From contig OW028573.1 in NCBI GenBank assembly GCA_932294295.1, forward strand, positions 62,473,829 through 62,537,828: a DNA stretch of 64,000 nucleotides. The letters are read 5' to 3'. The notes beneath the pieces were generated by a model. The model ran no database searches. It was given only the letters and a program-made list of their open reading frames with translations, and had not been told where the DNA came from. This document shows positions 1 through 10,726 of this stretch, one piece after another. The DNA is from Alitta virens (lineage: Eukaryota > Annelida > Polychaeta > Phyllodocida > Nereididae). Made by a program: the position numbers and the translations under genes. Each line of letters opens with the position of its first letter. Within the stretch, counting starts at the first letter, position 1.

Positions 1-3000
1 TCCTTGGGTTTAATGGACGCCTCGCTTCATGATTTCATCCTTCAATATTAGGTTGAAAGGATCTGATGGAGAAATATTTAAAAATGAAATATGAGATGGC
101 AAGAATAACTTGAAACAAATTTTTGACAATTTTCCACGAACTGTCCAAACTCAGCTCCTTCGGAATCTTAAGATTCTTGGCAGTGGATACAGATTATTAG
201 GGACCCAGAGGTGGATTCCAACAGAATGCAGATCAGGTTGTTGGTGGTATGATGAAGCTGTTTGTATTAACAAATGAATAGAACAGGTGACTGACTCGAC
301 CTCAATAGAACATAAACATTCATTCCTTCTATGAATAAAAAATTACTTCATTTTGGTAATCATAAATCCACGGCCTTGTAAGATTAGAAGGCGGAATCTT
401 TTAGTGATGATAACTCGTAATGATTGCAGAAAAAAAACTAATTGTCCCCCAGTTTCTCTGTCAGCCAAAACTCTATCAAGCTGTTATGGCATGACAAATT
501 CCAGACTCAGAATGAATTTCCTATTGGCTTCCAACTGGGATAGCAACACATTGCTCGAGCTGAAATATTATTTCTGGTTTGAAAGTGGCCAGTGCAGTTG
601 TAATGTTTGAAGAGTGTAGTCTTGTGATGTTGTTGTGAAATCACGAATGTGGGATATTAAAACCCAACCATAGCCGAGTTGCAATGGTCAAATATTTGCT
701 TTCAGTTTCGACAGCAAATGAACACTTTGCTTGGAGCTCTCAAAGACGCTGTATGTAGCACCAGTCGGCTTTGTAAGCAAGCAAAGTAAATAATTATCAA
801 AAGGAAGATGCTCATGAGGAGAAAAGTATTGAAGGAGGCGAAATGGCGAAATAAAGGCAAGATGGAGCAGTCTGAGAGAATGTGCCACAATGTTGAGAGG
901 ACCTGAAGGAAACGTTTTCGATGTCTTTCAAAAGCACAATGGCTATGGTTGTCAACAGAGCTTAAACGGATTGTGGAAAACCTTCCGATCTGTAATTGGG
1001 ACAAATAGCTTCTCAACAAATTCATTAAGGATTTCGTAAGATTAGTTGGCAGCTAAGAAACCCCAATCGGAATTTATTTACATTACATTTTGGTATGATT
1101 GGATTATTATATTCTTGAAAATTGAACAGCTTTAGTGAATCCAATCTGCCTGGCCATCATATTTGATCGTGCGCAATAATTTGTTTGATGTCGATAGGAA
1201 TAATTCTAACATAACAAAATAGGTGAGAGAGGAATCGTGTGAACGCAAGCAGAATCTTGATTGGTCGCCTTGGGGATGGTGTTGAATTGATGAAATCCTC
1301 CATAGAACTCAAGGGTCATTGAAACAATGCTTTGTTTGTACTGGAGGGCAAATATACTTGTCTAAAGGAAAAAAGGAGGACTGAGAGCAAATAGTATGTC
1401 ATTGATATTCATATAGGGTAGACCATACACATGTTGGGATTCTTGAGGCATTGGAGAGTTGCATATGCAGACTGCTTCCCTTTAAGCAGCTGTCACGCTG
1501 TCTCCAGGAGCAGAACAACACTGTATCCATATAGGAATCTTGTGGGCAGCATGAAAGAGGCTTCCCTGCTAGATTTACATGTCATTTTGACGATGAAACT
1601 GGTATAAAAAGCCTCTTTACTATTCATGACACTTGAAACCAAAGCGGAATGCAATTAGCTTGTGTGTTGTAAGTATTCTTTATGGATGAAACTCATGAAT
1701 TCAGATCGTCATGCGAAGGCAGTGCAAGAGGGAACAACCTCATTTGCCACTAACACCTAAAATGTGACCTGGCGTTTGTCTAGGGCACTCAGCTTTAACT
1801 GCCATTCGATCATATCACACATGGAGTGAGTGATTCATGAAATAGAGCAGCAGGCTCACTAAGACATGAAATAGCGCAGGGGGAGGACACGAAAACGCGA
1901 AATAGACCAGCTCAGCTCACGATCACAAGGTCGGCAAGGAAAGCGAATCTGAGCAAGGAGGCTAATCACTCATTAGATGCAGCACCAAGCCCATTATCAA
2001 TGAACGCAGGCTAATTCATTAGAGTGATGTGTATTTGAAACTGCCATCCCCTGGATACATGTGTCGTGTAAAAAGATCTGATACTCATTTGCTAGATTTA
2101 TACACCCAACAAAAGTAAACAGCCATTGAGATAAGTTAAGATAGAAAAAAAAGCACAGTGGCTGGGATTCAGGGACATGAATTTTGTGGGGAGATGGGGC
2201 GCTCAGCACGTTTCATATAACGTTACATTGGCTGCGAGTCAGCACTATAGTTGCTGGCATGGGCTGCTGCATATTGACATACTGAGCTGGTTGAAGTGTA
2301 TTGGGCCAATTTTGAGGGTGTTACTGGTCTGTCCTTCGTATTGCTGGTGAATTGCCCTTCAGCTACAACCAGCCGGGGCAAAAGCCACAGCAGGACTATA
2401 TAGGCCCAGACCCCTGGCACAGCATCCTCTAACATTGCCCTAACAAATCTAGTAAATGGGAAAGACTTTTACTTTTTGCCCTTTGTTAAAAAAACCAGCT
2501 CTAGCATAGTGTTTATCTGGTGGCGCAGAAATGGAAGACACGCCAAGCTTTGTTCTGGAAGCAAAACATGGCCAGGAGCCCTTAATAACTAGTTGTTTTG
2601 GAGAAGCTAGCAATCAGTCACACTAGCGGTCATGACATGATATTGCCTGTGTGTCAGAGGTCGTCCACAATGGCTATGGTTTGGAGTAATTCGAACAGAA
2701 ACTGCCATAAATAACAGTCACGCCCTAACACCAGGCTTCGGATTACCAACAAAAAAAACCGCGCCCAAGAAGTTGCTTGAACTAGGACAATTACTGCCTG
2801 AAAGGGCTGCGTCTCTCTCAGGTTATAAGTAGCCAGTGCATTAAGCTTTCTCTTGTGAGCAGCACATCCAACATAAAACAGACGGCCCAGCAGGCATTAG
2901 GCAGGCAAATAACAGGCATTTAGCATTTCATATTGTTTTATCCAGCCTGCTGTTTGCAACCAGTGGGCACTACACGAAGAAGACAGATGTGATGAATTCC

Positions 3001-3170
3001 CTGCTTCTGCAGCCCTGGGAGGCAGCCACAGATGGGGAGTTAAGGCAGAACGCAGGCTGACTAAACACACTAAAAGTCTGGTAAACAGAGGGGGCAACCA
3101 ATGCACAGCTACAATCGGTGTATTTCTATCAGCGGCAATTATGTGTCAGTCTATATGACTAAAGATTCGC
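1..3170. other. Gene-free unique sequence, nothing recognised
   Basis: No frame here is long or shows a recognisable domain, and I see no exon with good splice sites. The only structure I noticed is a weak degenerate repeat at about 1836-1912, where a 'GAAATAG-GC/CAG' core recurs three times at spacings of roughly 33 bases. Short open frames on the minus strand at 702-1025 and 2223-2435 look like chance reading frames. Old, unrecognisable transposon sequence cannot be excluded. Confidence 0.5.
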
Positions 3171-3352
3171 CAGGTACAGCGGAACCCCACTTAAAGACTG
3201 CTTCACTATCAACACCACATCAACACTAAGACCACATATTTTTGGACCAAAGCGTTCTTACCTTTGTATTTACCTGTTTATTAAGACTATTATCAAGACC
3301 AGTGACATTCTAAACTAAGGGTGGTCTTAATGGCGAGGTTCTTATGTTCAAC
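3171..3352. repeat. Short inverted repeat with GTCTTAAT/GAGGTTC motif arms
   Basis: The left end reads GGAACCCCACTTAAAGAC and the right end reads GGTCTTAATGGCGAGGTTC. The two are imperfect reverse complements about 150 bases apart. In between are further short pieces of the same motif (AAGACCA, TTAAGAC). Related pieces recur near 25.6, 27.2, 47.9-48.2 and 48.4 kb, so this looks like one copy of a dispersed, degenerate, non-coding repeat family. I do not recognise a named family. Confidence 0.5.
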
Positions 3353-3360
3353 CAGAAGCC

Positions 3361-4083
3361 ATGGATTAGGTGCTAGCAGGTCATGTCATGTCATCCAAAC
3401 CCCATTAGAAGACCCGTCGTTGCAGAAAGTAAACAGTTAATAATTGCTCGTACTTTCTATATATTCCTGATTTCTTCGTGAAGATGAAATTGATATGTAG
3501 GCCTATATATATCCTTTATAGTATTCATACGCACCGTGTAAAAAGGGCGCTAATGGGTGGATTTTTCAAAAATTAGTTTTTGATGGCAAGTAATTGTCTA
3601 ACATGTGTAGTTTATGGAAATGTAAAAAAATTCCAGATATCTCAATATTTAGTGGTCATATGTGGTATTTAAAAATGTAATGTTTTCGCGCATATAACCA
3701 CTGCAGACGTTATGAGGAGCAACACAGGCGCTTGTGAAACTATTCATTACATTTCATGACATATCTTCGTTATCCGTTGTTCAAAATCTACGAGTTTTGG
3801 ATATGTGATCGTGACGTAACTGTTCTATACTGAACTAAAATTAAGAGCTGCTACAATAATAACTTTTTGTAAAATTCAACATTAAAATTGGCGTGTTAAA
3901 AACCCAGTTTCCGACGTAAAAACAACCTTTGTATTTGGCTTTTTATCTCGGTTGGTCATTCACCAACAATTACCAAAATCTGGCATTGTGTTTGTCATGA
4001 CATTTTCTAAATTTTTCTGAATTTCATTATTATATGTGCAACATTTTTAACACAATTGAGCCTCAAACATGGGCTACCAGCTG
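3361..4083. other. AT-rich unique sequence
   Basis: AT-rich DNA without a coding frame. A small GTCAT run lies near 3378-3396. Nothing else was recognised. Confidence 0.5.
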
Positions 4084-4957
4084 AGGTTCATATTCTTACT
4101 ACGGAAGCCTATTAGTTTCACAAACAACTTCTTTAGATTTTTTTGCGTCTTTTTTTTCCACATAATTGTTTTTAGAGTTGTGTTTTTTGATAAATTTTTT
4201 TTTTAATTTAAGGTTTTTAGCTGCATAATTTTTTTAACTTTTTTTATACATATTTTTTTTGGATTTGTGATTTTTGATACAGAATTTTTTTTATTTACGT
4301 TTTTTGCTGCATCATTTTTTTTATTTGCGTTTTTTGATACAGAATTTTTTTGATTTGCGTTTTTTCTACATACTTTTTTTTTTATGGTGTTTTTATTGTA
4401 CAATTGTTTTTTCATTTGCGTTTTTTGCAACATATTTTTTTTCATCTGTTTTAAGCTACAAAATTACATAATTCGTTACCATGTGTTCTTTGCTACATGA
4501 TTTTTGTCATTTGTGTTTTTTGCTACATAACGTTTTTTCACTTTGTTTTATCCAACATAATTTTTTTCAGTGTGCATTTTTTGCTACGCAATGTTTTTGA
4601 GTTTGTGTTTTTCATTACATAATTTTTTTTTTAATATATTTTTTTACATTATTGTTGAATCTTTTTGCTATTATTCACAAACATTTGCGAATTAACGCGA
4701 AATTATTTAACTCCTTCTAGAACCAATTGAGCAGAACAAAAAATTATGTAGCAAAAAACACAAATTCGGAAAAAATTATGTGGCAAAAAACTCAAATATT
4801 TGCGAATAAATGCAAATATTTGCAGATAAATGCAACATTATTAACTCCTTCTTGAACCAATTGAGCGAAAACAAAAAAAATAAAGTGGCCAGAAACGCCA
4901 AAAAAGTTGTATGTGGCACTAAAAGGCTTCCGTATATGGGAGTAAGAACATAGAACT
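4084..4957. mobile_element. Fold-back element of inverted minisatellite arrays
   Basis: The ends at 4084-4116 and 4919-4957 are imperfect inverted repeats sharing TACGGAAGCCT and TTCTTAC with a small indel between. Inside, about 4135-4640 is a T-rich degenerate tandem array with a unit near 30 bases (core TTTGCGTTTTTTGCTACATA). From about 4735 the same unit runs on the opposite strand (TATGTAGCAAAAAACACAAA). A second direct repeat (core ACTCCTTCT.GAACCAATTGAG) occurs at about 4711 and 4836. Inverted ends packed with short tandem repeats are the known architecture of Foldback-type elements. No transposase is present, so this would be non-autonomous. The minus-strand open frame 4203-4445 is only translated minisatellite. 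The Foldback assignment is by architecture, not by sequence homology. Confidence 0.6.
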
Positions 4958-5417
4958 AAAAAGGGACAGCACTAATTCAGATCTAATGCTAAAATTATGC
5001 CAAATATACCAAATGATAGCCCAAAGGCTCTACTTTAAGTAAATGGCTTTGCTGGTCAATATCTTTTATGAGCAAATGATGCTCTTAGTATTATTTCGGA
5101 CAAATTGGGGGACATCATAAAAAGGTCAGTTTTCCTAGAAAACAAGCGCGGTGACCCCCCTTTTTTATTGTCTCATATAGATTATTATAATAAGTTACAG
5201 TCGGGTACCGTGTTATATTAAATTCATATGGCTGGACATTTTTTAATTGCAAGATTTGTAAAAAAGTTCCCTTTAAAAAAATCAGACTTTTTGAATTGGC
5301 TTGCTTTTTCTTCGGATCCCCTGAAATTATTGTTCTCTTTAGTATATAGATGATAAGAATGTTGCAAATGAACTAATAAGAAAAAAACCGCATTGTTCTA
5401 TCATGCATAGAAGCCAA
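4958..5417. other. AT-rich spacer
   Basis: No coding frame and no repeat recognised in this AT-rich stretch between the fold-back element and the LINE tail. Confidence 0.5.
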
Positions 5418-5435
5418 GTAATTATATATATAGAT

Positions 5436-5441
5436 TTTATT
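5436..5441 (-). promoter_or_regulatory. LINE polyadenylation signal
   Basis: AATAAA on the minus strand, followed by a TA-rich tail. It sits in the same context as the signal at 10,703-10,708. Confidence 0.6.
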
Positions 5442-5723
5442 GACATGTAAAATATCATAAATGATACATATGTCATTCAGTTAAAAGATAGCATGAAAGA
5501 GACATTAATGTAAGTACAGAAAGCAATAAAATTTCAATAATCAAGGTTCCAGCCACCAAGTTAACTTATTATACGTGTTTAAAATCCACATACACAATAG
5601 AAAAAAATACAAGCCGCTAATAAAAACATTTCACTCTCAAAGTCCAAAACATGACAAGCACATCATAACTAATAAACTAATAAACTAAATTAATAACTGT
5701 GTGGATACAGGAGATGGTTTTCT

Positions 5724-6379
5724 CTACACATCAGCTTGAAGGAGAAACTTTCCTAAACTAATTAATAACTCAGGTTCCTTGTTTGTCATTATTGCTGTAA
5801 ACTTAGTTATATCATCTAGAGACAAGAAGTTGTTAATAAATTTAGTTGCATTCAAAAAAAGGTTAACACGGTGTTGCTCATTACCAGGACAGACAATCAA
5901 ACAGTGAATTTCGTCTTCTACAAAGTTTAACGTACACTTTTCACATATTCTATTTGGAGCAGGAATTATTGGTTTATGGTGTCGACCTGTTTCAATCTTC
6001 AGGCTATGTGAACTTGTCCTAAATCTAGCTATTTTAGTTAACACTTTGCGAATTTGTTGCAATTCAAGATAAGGTTCTATTCTACAATCAGTTTTAAATA
6101 GTTTATATGTCCTAAGTTTTGGTTGTTGTGAACTGTCATTTATTGCATTTATAAGTCGCTCATGTTCGGCTTCATAGAGTCTTAGTTTCACTGTGTTAGA
6201 GATATTATCAATGTCAAAGTTTCTGAGGTTACTAATATCATATTCAATGTTGCAGTTATTTAATACATGACACACTTTACTGAACCAGTTATTTCCATTT
6301 ACTGCATTCACATAAATTTCCTTCTGAAAATTGCAAGTTGAAGTTTTGCACTGTCAAACATCTTCAGGTGAGTTAAAGA
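5724..6379 (-). pseudogene. LINE reverse transcriptase, C-terminal fragment
   Basis: About 218 codons stay open from an in-frame stop at 6380-6382 to the terminal stop. The first ATG lies at 6359-6361, but this is a truncation remnant rather than a real start. The diagnostic part is near the C-terminus: an 'R-RTSSHSL-IETGR' block, then R-ICEKC, then VEDEIHCLIVCP. This fits the conserved H/C-rich C-terminal segment that follows the RT domain in many invertebrate LINEs (fRtssH.L.IEtGR ... C..C ... EDE.H.L..CP). The palm motifs and the endonuclease are missing, so no active enzyme can be made. The frame itself is free of internal stops, suggesting a fairly young insertion. Confidence 0.8.
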
Positions 6380-6536
6380 TCAACGTCTTTAGTTAAAGAA
6401 AGTCAGGTGAGAAGGCCAAGAAAATGTGTAGAATTTATATAATAGATAAGATGAGGAAAATTGATAAGGTATACTGGGCAAAAACAAGAATTTTCTTGTC
6501 AAAAACGCCTCCAACATTAATCGCTGTTTTTTAATG

Positions 6537-6575
6537 TAGATAGTTAGATAGATAGATATGTAGATAGATAGATAG
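6537..6575. repeat. (TAGA)n microsatellite
   Basis: About ten TAGA/GATA units with two interruptions. Confidence 0.9.
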
Positions 6576-6604
6576 TCTCTTGTACAATTCGTCCACTAAT
6601 TGGC

Positions 6605-6672
6605 CGTACCCGCCGAGTCACCCTTGGAACCCGTCAAGTCACCCGTCAAACCCGTCGAGTCACCAGTCAGAT
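6605..6672. repeat. Short GC-rich tandem repeat (ACCCGTC-GAGTCACC)
   Basis: CCCGYCGAGTCACC-type units recur three times at about 21-22 base spacing. They lie in a GC-rich island (to about 6775) that contrasts sharply with the AT-rich surroundings. No gene is visible in it. Confidence 0.65.
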
Positions 6673-6775
6673 GAAGCCCGCCCCGCTTTGCCGCCAGAAT
6701 TCGTCGCCAACCCCGGAGAAAAAGCCTCTTGCATAACCGTTATGTAATACTTCGGGTTCACTACGACAAAACCGG

Positions 6776-7598
6776 GTATGTGAGACCTAGGCTTTAATTT
6801 CCGAAGCAGAACTCCAACACTATTGTATACATTGATTTAATTTGGTATCTTATTAGTCTGTATGGCCAAGTTGTGACTTTTGATAGTCTCATTGACATGT
6901 CTCAACTTTGTTTTAAGGATTTGGGAAAAAAAATATTTTCAAATTATTTTGCTTTTTCTAAGCAGTATTCGGATACTACTGCACCATGCTTTGTTATTAT
7001 ATGTCTAAAATATTTTATTTGTGCCTTTTGGTGTCCTTCTGGCCATAAATACTATAGAATATTGTGAAAAATTCATGTTTTCTAAAACCTGTATCAACTG
7101 GGTCTCACCTACTAGTGTACCTAAACACATGTTATTTGTCTTTTAAAATGTCTATATCGTAATACTTTTAAAGCTTCATTTTGACATATATTTCCCTTTC
7201 TTTTTTATAATTGCGGCAATTATGCAAAAATTGCTGAACTTGTGTTGTTTGCTAGATTTCATAACCCCTGGTACTCTATGTTTCACTGATGTCACATGCT
7301 AGCAAATATGCCCTTATCATAATTTTGCCCATGCAGCATGCATCGTAATTTAGCAGTCTTGTTTTTTAAAGCTGGGACCTAGCATTGACTACAAGGCATA
7401 TAGGCTTTCATCCCTAAAACTGAAATGAACTAGCCCATTACCCAGAAATGGGACTAACATGGGTGAGTCCATTCAATGTTGGAGGGAGAGAGCAGTAGGA
7501 TTAATAGATAAATTAACTTCTGGGACAAAACTGATCGGCCCCTGTTCTGCAGTTAATGTCCTTCAATTTGCCTCACATATCAAGTCAACTATATAAGG
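6776..7598. other. Gene-free AT-rich sequence
   Basis: No domain or exon was recognised. The open frame 6873-7067 (64 codons) has no family resemblance and is likely chance. Confidence 0.5.
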
Positions 7599-8448
7599 AT
7601 GTATATAATTTTAGCGAATGATTTGACAAAAAGTTTGAAATTTTGCAGTGGTGCAACTTTTGCAGATGACACAACAATATATGCCTCTGGAAATAATTTA
7701 AAACTTTTGTACATAAAGGTTATTAAAGATTTAAGATCATTAAGTAGTTTGTTTAATGGTAATTCACTTACATTGAATATAGAAAAGTCAAGATATATCA
7801 TTTTTCGATCAAAAAGGAACCAAGTTAATTACAATGGAAAACTAGATCTAAATGGGCAAACAATACCCCAAGTCAAAAGTATTAAATTTTTAGGTATCAT
7901 GTTGGACGAATTTTTAGAATGGACGCTACAAGTAAAACATATGTTAACTAAAGTTATTGCAGGAAATTATATTTTAAATATGATAAAAAACATTATACCT
8001 ACTAGATCGAAATAACAAGTATATTATTGTAATGTACAAAGTCATCTGGCGTATGCCATAAGTGTTTGGGGACCTATGTTGAAAAGCAAGGATTTACAAA
8101 GTATAAGGAAACAACAAAATAAATCAATCAGGTTAACTAGAACCATACTATAAAAAGGGTAAAATATTAAAATTTGATAATCTAGTTAAAGCTCACTGTT
8201 GAATATATCCAATAAGTATATAAGTGAAATATTACCATTACAAATTACGAACTTGTTTAGCCTAACAAACCATAACTACAACACAAGAAACAGAAACAAT
8301 TTAAGGACACCACATCATACAACAAACATATAAAATAAAAGTTATCTGGGACAAGCACCAAGTCTATGGTTAAATGCGAATATAACATTAAAAAGCAAAA
8401 CTGGTGTCAAAGCTTTAATAAAGCATTAAAAAAGCCACTTTGTAATTA
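7599..8448 (+). pseudogene. LINE reverse transcriptase remnant (FADD motif)
   Basis: The first segment (7599-8015, 138 codons) begins inside the RT palm: NDLTKSL, then ATFADDTTIYA, which is the YxDD-type catalytic box written here as FADD. It continues with LTLNIEKSRYIIF and KSIKFLGIMLD, the conserved thumb-side blocks of non-LTR RTs. After a TAA at 8013-8015 the same frame continues with YAISVWGPMLKS and QQNKSIRLTR (the usual 'Y.i..WG.....l..iq..Q.k.iR' block). It then reads HNYNTRNRNNLRTP and LGQAPSLWLN, the terminal 'NTR ... K ... G..LW' block. At least five stops interrupt it. With no endonuclease, no 5' part and these stops, it is non-functional. Confidence 0.8.
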
Positions 8449-8575
8449 GTATTAGTGTGGAATTATGCAATATATGTCAATTCATTTTTATTATTTTTTT
8501 AAATTATGTGTCACTATATGAATTTCATTTCAATTTAATTCAATTAGCGTCTTTTTCCTTTTATTTATAATGTAA

Positions 8576-8621
8576 GGGGTGTGCACAATTTTACAGCTTA
8601 GTAAGCTAGTGCACACACCCC
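8576..8621. other. Nested stem-loop in LINE 3' UTR
   Basis: The outer arms GGGGTGTGCAC (8576-8586) and GTGCACACACCCC (8609-8621) pair almost perfectly. A second palindrome, AGCTTA-G-TAAGCT (8595-8607), lies inside. Stem-loops near the 3' end are used by several LINE RTs to recognise their own RNA. That role is inferred here. Confidence 0.7.
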
Positions 8622-8691
8622 ACAGTATGCTAATGTCATTTATTGTTTATGTAATGTACTAACCATATTGAAATACTACATACTGTGAACA

Positions 8692-8697
8692 AATAAA
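8692..8697 (+). promoter_or_regulatory. LINE polyadenylation signal
   Basis: AATAAA followed by ATAAAC, at the end of the plus-strand LINE remnant. Confidence 0.55.
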
Positions 8698-8796
8698 ATA
8701 AACATCTACGCACGCGTGGCTTGCTTGAATTTTCCCGCCAGTTTTGCAGTTATGACATCACCACCCATAAGCCCCCTTTTCCCGTGGCGCGCCACA

Positions 8797-8843
8797 ATTA
8801 TTATTATTATTTAATTTATTTAATTATTATTTATTATATAGTT
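8797..8843. repeat. ATT/ATTT-rich simple repeat
   Basis: Imperfect runs of ATT and ATTT. Confidence 0.8.
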
Positions 8844-10039
8844 ATTTTCCTCCTTATATAGTTCATGTGTGCATTAGTTATATCAAGACCGTAAGGCGTA
8901 TCCCCATAAAAGACTGATTCTATAGTCAAGATGTAGACAATGTCTTTGTGTCCTCATATTGTAAATGTACCCTGTTGCATGCACTGGGTTTTGCATGTCT
9001 TGTTCTTTATGTTCAAAAGTACGAATGCTTTTTTTTTACCCCACCAAATGCAAACGCACCAGTTCTTGTATTAAATAAAGAAAGAATTTTCCTGCCAAGT
9101 CTTGACAGATGGAACGACCTCCAAGAGAATTCTAAAATCTCTAAAAGCCAGATTGCTTTTGGGAAGCTTATTTTTCATTCTTTAGCGCCAGATAGATTTG
9201 GGTAACTTTGAAACAGTGCGTAGAGTTCAGATACACAGAAACAGGTAAAAGAATAATAAGCGAAAAATAAATATATAAATAACACTATTCAGAATTGCGA
9301 ATTCAAGTACAGCCAATATAGACTGATAATAACAATATAATTGTATTGTCCTGAGCAGCTGCTACGCACATATATTTTTTTGAAATGGTATAAGAAGAAA
9401 AAAATGACAACTGCTGCGACCTTGCCCTTTTTATACCATCTGTGCCTGGAACTACGAGTTTGTCACAATCGTTAATTGATGGCTTGATCACGATAACCAA
9501 TGTGCAGTAATCGTGAAGTGCTTTTTAAATATACCTTTTATCTTAAATGGTGATTACATCGCTGATTCTCTTATGATATTTGTTTAATGGGCCATGTATA
9601 AAACAGTTGTGCTGACATTGTAACCCATACAAATGACACTTTTTAATATATAGATAAAAAGATCAATATTGCTTTGTAGATACATTAATAGCTGGCTTTC
9701 ACACAAAGACAAGCAATATATAGAGACGTAATAATATTCTCTTGATTGTCTTCATATTTCGTCATGGAATGCCTATCAAGTGTAAAATCTCTGGAATGCT
9801 GTCTGGCAATGCGTCCGTTTGTACAATGACTCGTTGTTTAAATGATATAAAATTGATAAAATAACGCGCCGCATAAGCATGCACTAATCCGGGTAATTCA
9901 GCACTGCATACTGAGCAGAAATTTATGAAACAAAATACATATATCCGCTGTTTTCTTTCATCTTTGGCCTTGCCAGATAGATCTCTGAATTTCAAATCAT
10001 ATCTGGTGCCAAATCCTCACCTTTGTTTTCTGCTTTATA
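8844..10039. other. Gene-free AT-rich sequence
   Basis: Several frames of 65-85 codons (plus 8948-9205, minus 9303-9500, minus 9762-9995) show no recognisable domain and no supporting splice structure. I see nothing else. Confidence 0.45.
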
Positions 10040-10398
10040 TTATCCATGTTATTTACAGCCGACTGACTAGGTGATCATCACCTTACAAACAAACAAAGAG
10101 AACCATTTGGTTTTACTCGCAACCTCAGTGAAATGAAAGACATTCCGCTATGTCTTCAGATCACCTCACTATTAAGATCGGATCATAAAGATATAAGACA
10201 TACGATGTATTATTCACCACATAAAACAGTACAAAAAATTATAAAAGCATAAGCATGAGAGGTAAAATTATAAAAGCATAAGCATGAGAGGTAAAATTTA
10301 ATGACTACCTCATTGTCAAGGTCAAAACTGTTGACCTAACAATTTTCCCTGACAATATATTTTTCACCTAGTCAGTCGGCTGTAAATAACATGGATAA
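10040..10398. mobile_element. MITE with long perfect terminal inverted repeats
   Basis: The 37 bases at 10,037-10,073 are the exact reverse complement of 10,365-10,401 (core CAGCCGACTGACTAGGTG). With a TA dinucleotide at each border (10,038-10,039 and 10,399-10,400) the element would be 359 bp with a TA target duplication, as for Tc1/mariner-type MITEs. The AT-rich flanks make the exact border and duplication uncertain. No coding capacity exists. The interior contains an exact tandem duplication of about 28 bp (10,235-10,292, core AAAAGCATAAGCATGAGAGG). The perfect arms suggest recent insertion or gene-conversion upkeep. Confidence 0.85.
10235..10292. repeat. 28-bp tandem duplication inside the MITE
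   Basis: Two consecutive identical copies of a unit containing ATAAAAGCATAAGCATGAGA. Confidence 0.85.
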
Positions 10399-10499
10399 TA
10401 TATATATATATTTCTTCCCCTGGGCTCCGCATACTATTATTTATAAACCATACATGGATAGCCAGATTGGTTAAACCACTAGGACAAGCAGTATATATT

Positions 10500-10726
10500 T
10501 GTCTGTTTTTTTATTTTTATTATTAGTATTTTTTACTAGTCACAACCGGGACCAATTTGCTGTAAAATACATAGTTACAACATTTAATATAGACTGTTAG
10601 CTTAACACTTTTAGTATTATTTTCTTATTACTGTAAAAGTACTGTATTATTGTATGTTATTTGTATGTTTGACCCATGTATCAATTATGATAATATCATG
10701 TCAATAAAATTATATATATATATATT
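10500..10726 (+). mobile_element. LINE 3' tail, same family as the 5.4-6.4 kb copy
   Basis: The last 50 or so bases before 10,710 align closely with the reverse complement of 5,431-5,490 (shared ATGTATCA.TTATGATA and ATGTCAATAAAAT), then run into (TA)n. Only 3' untranslated sequence is present, which fits a severely 5'-truncated insertion. The 5' border is an estimate. Confidence 0.65.
10703..10708 (+). promoter_or_regulatory. LINE polyadenylation signal
   Basis: AATAAA directly before a (TA)7-8 tail. Confidence 0.55.

Larger units (their letters stand above)
5421..6379 (-). mobile_element. 5'-truncated LINE (non-LTR retrotransposon), 3' end
   Basis: On the minus strand a decayed reverse-transcriptase C-terminal frame (stop at 5724) is followed by about 285 bases of 3' untranslated sequence, an AATAAA signal (5436-5441) and a TA-rich tail. 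The last roughly 50 bases closely match the plus-strand copy ending at 10,710 (both read ATGTCAATAAAAT followed by TATATATA), which shows a repeated 3' terminus typical of LINEs. The 5' side is lost at about 6380, as expected from target-primed reverse transcription with truncation. The family is in the broad CR1/L2/Jockey-like group. The exact clade was not determined. Confidence 0.75.
7599..8702 (+). mobile_element. Decayed LINE, RT 3' half plus 3' UTR with hairpin
   Basis: A plus-strand RT remnant (7599-8448) is followed by a 3' untranslated region with a strong nested hairpin (8576-8621) and an AATAAA signal (8692-8697). The 5' side is lost within the RT palm. The C-terminal end has the NTR-type tail rather than the Cys/His block of the LINE at 5.4-6.4 kb, so two different LINE families are present. 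The copy carries several nonsense codons but keeps one frame throughout. Confidence 0.75.

Noticed and set aside
4203..4445. 80-codon Lys/Asn-rich minus frame
   Set aside because: It is the translated minisatellite of the fold-back element. Its repeats follow DNA periodicity and it has no homologous domain.
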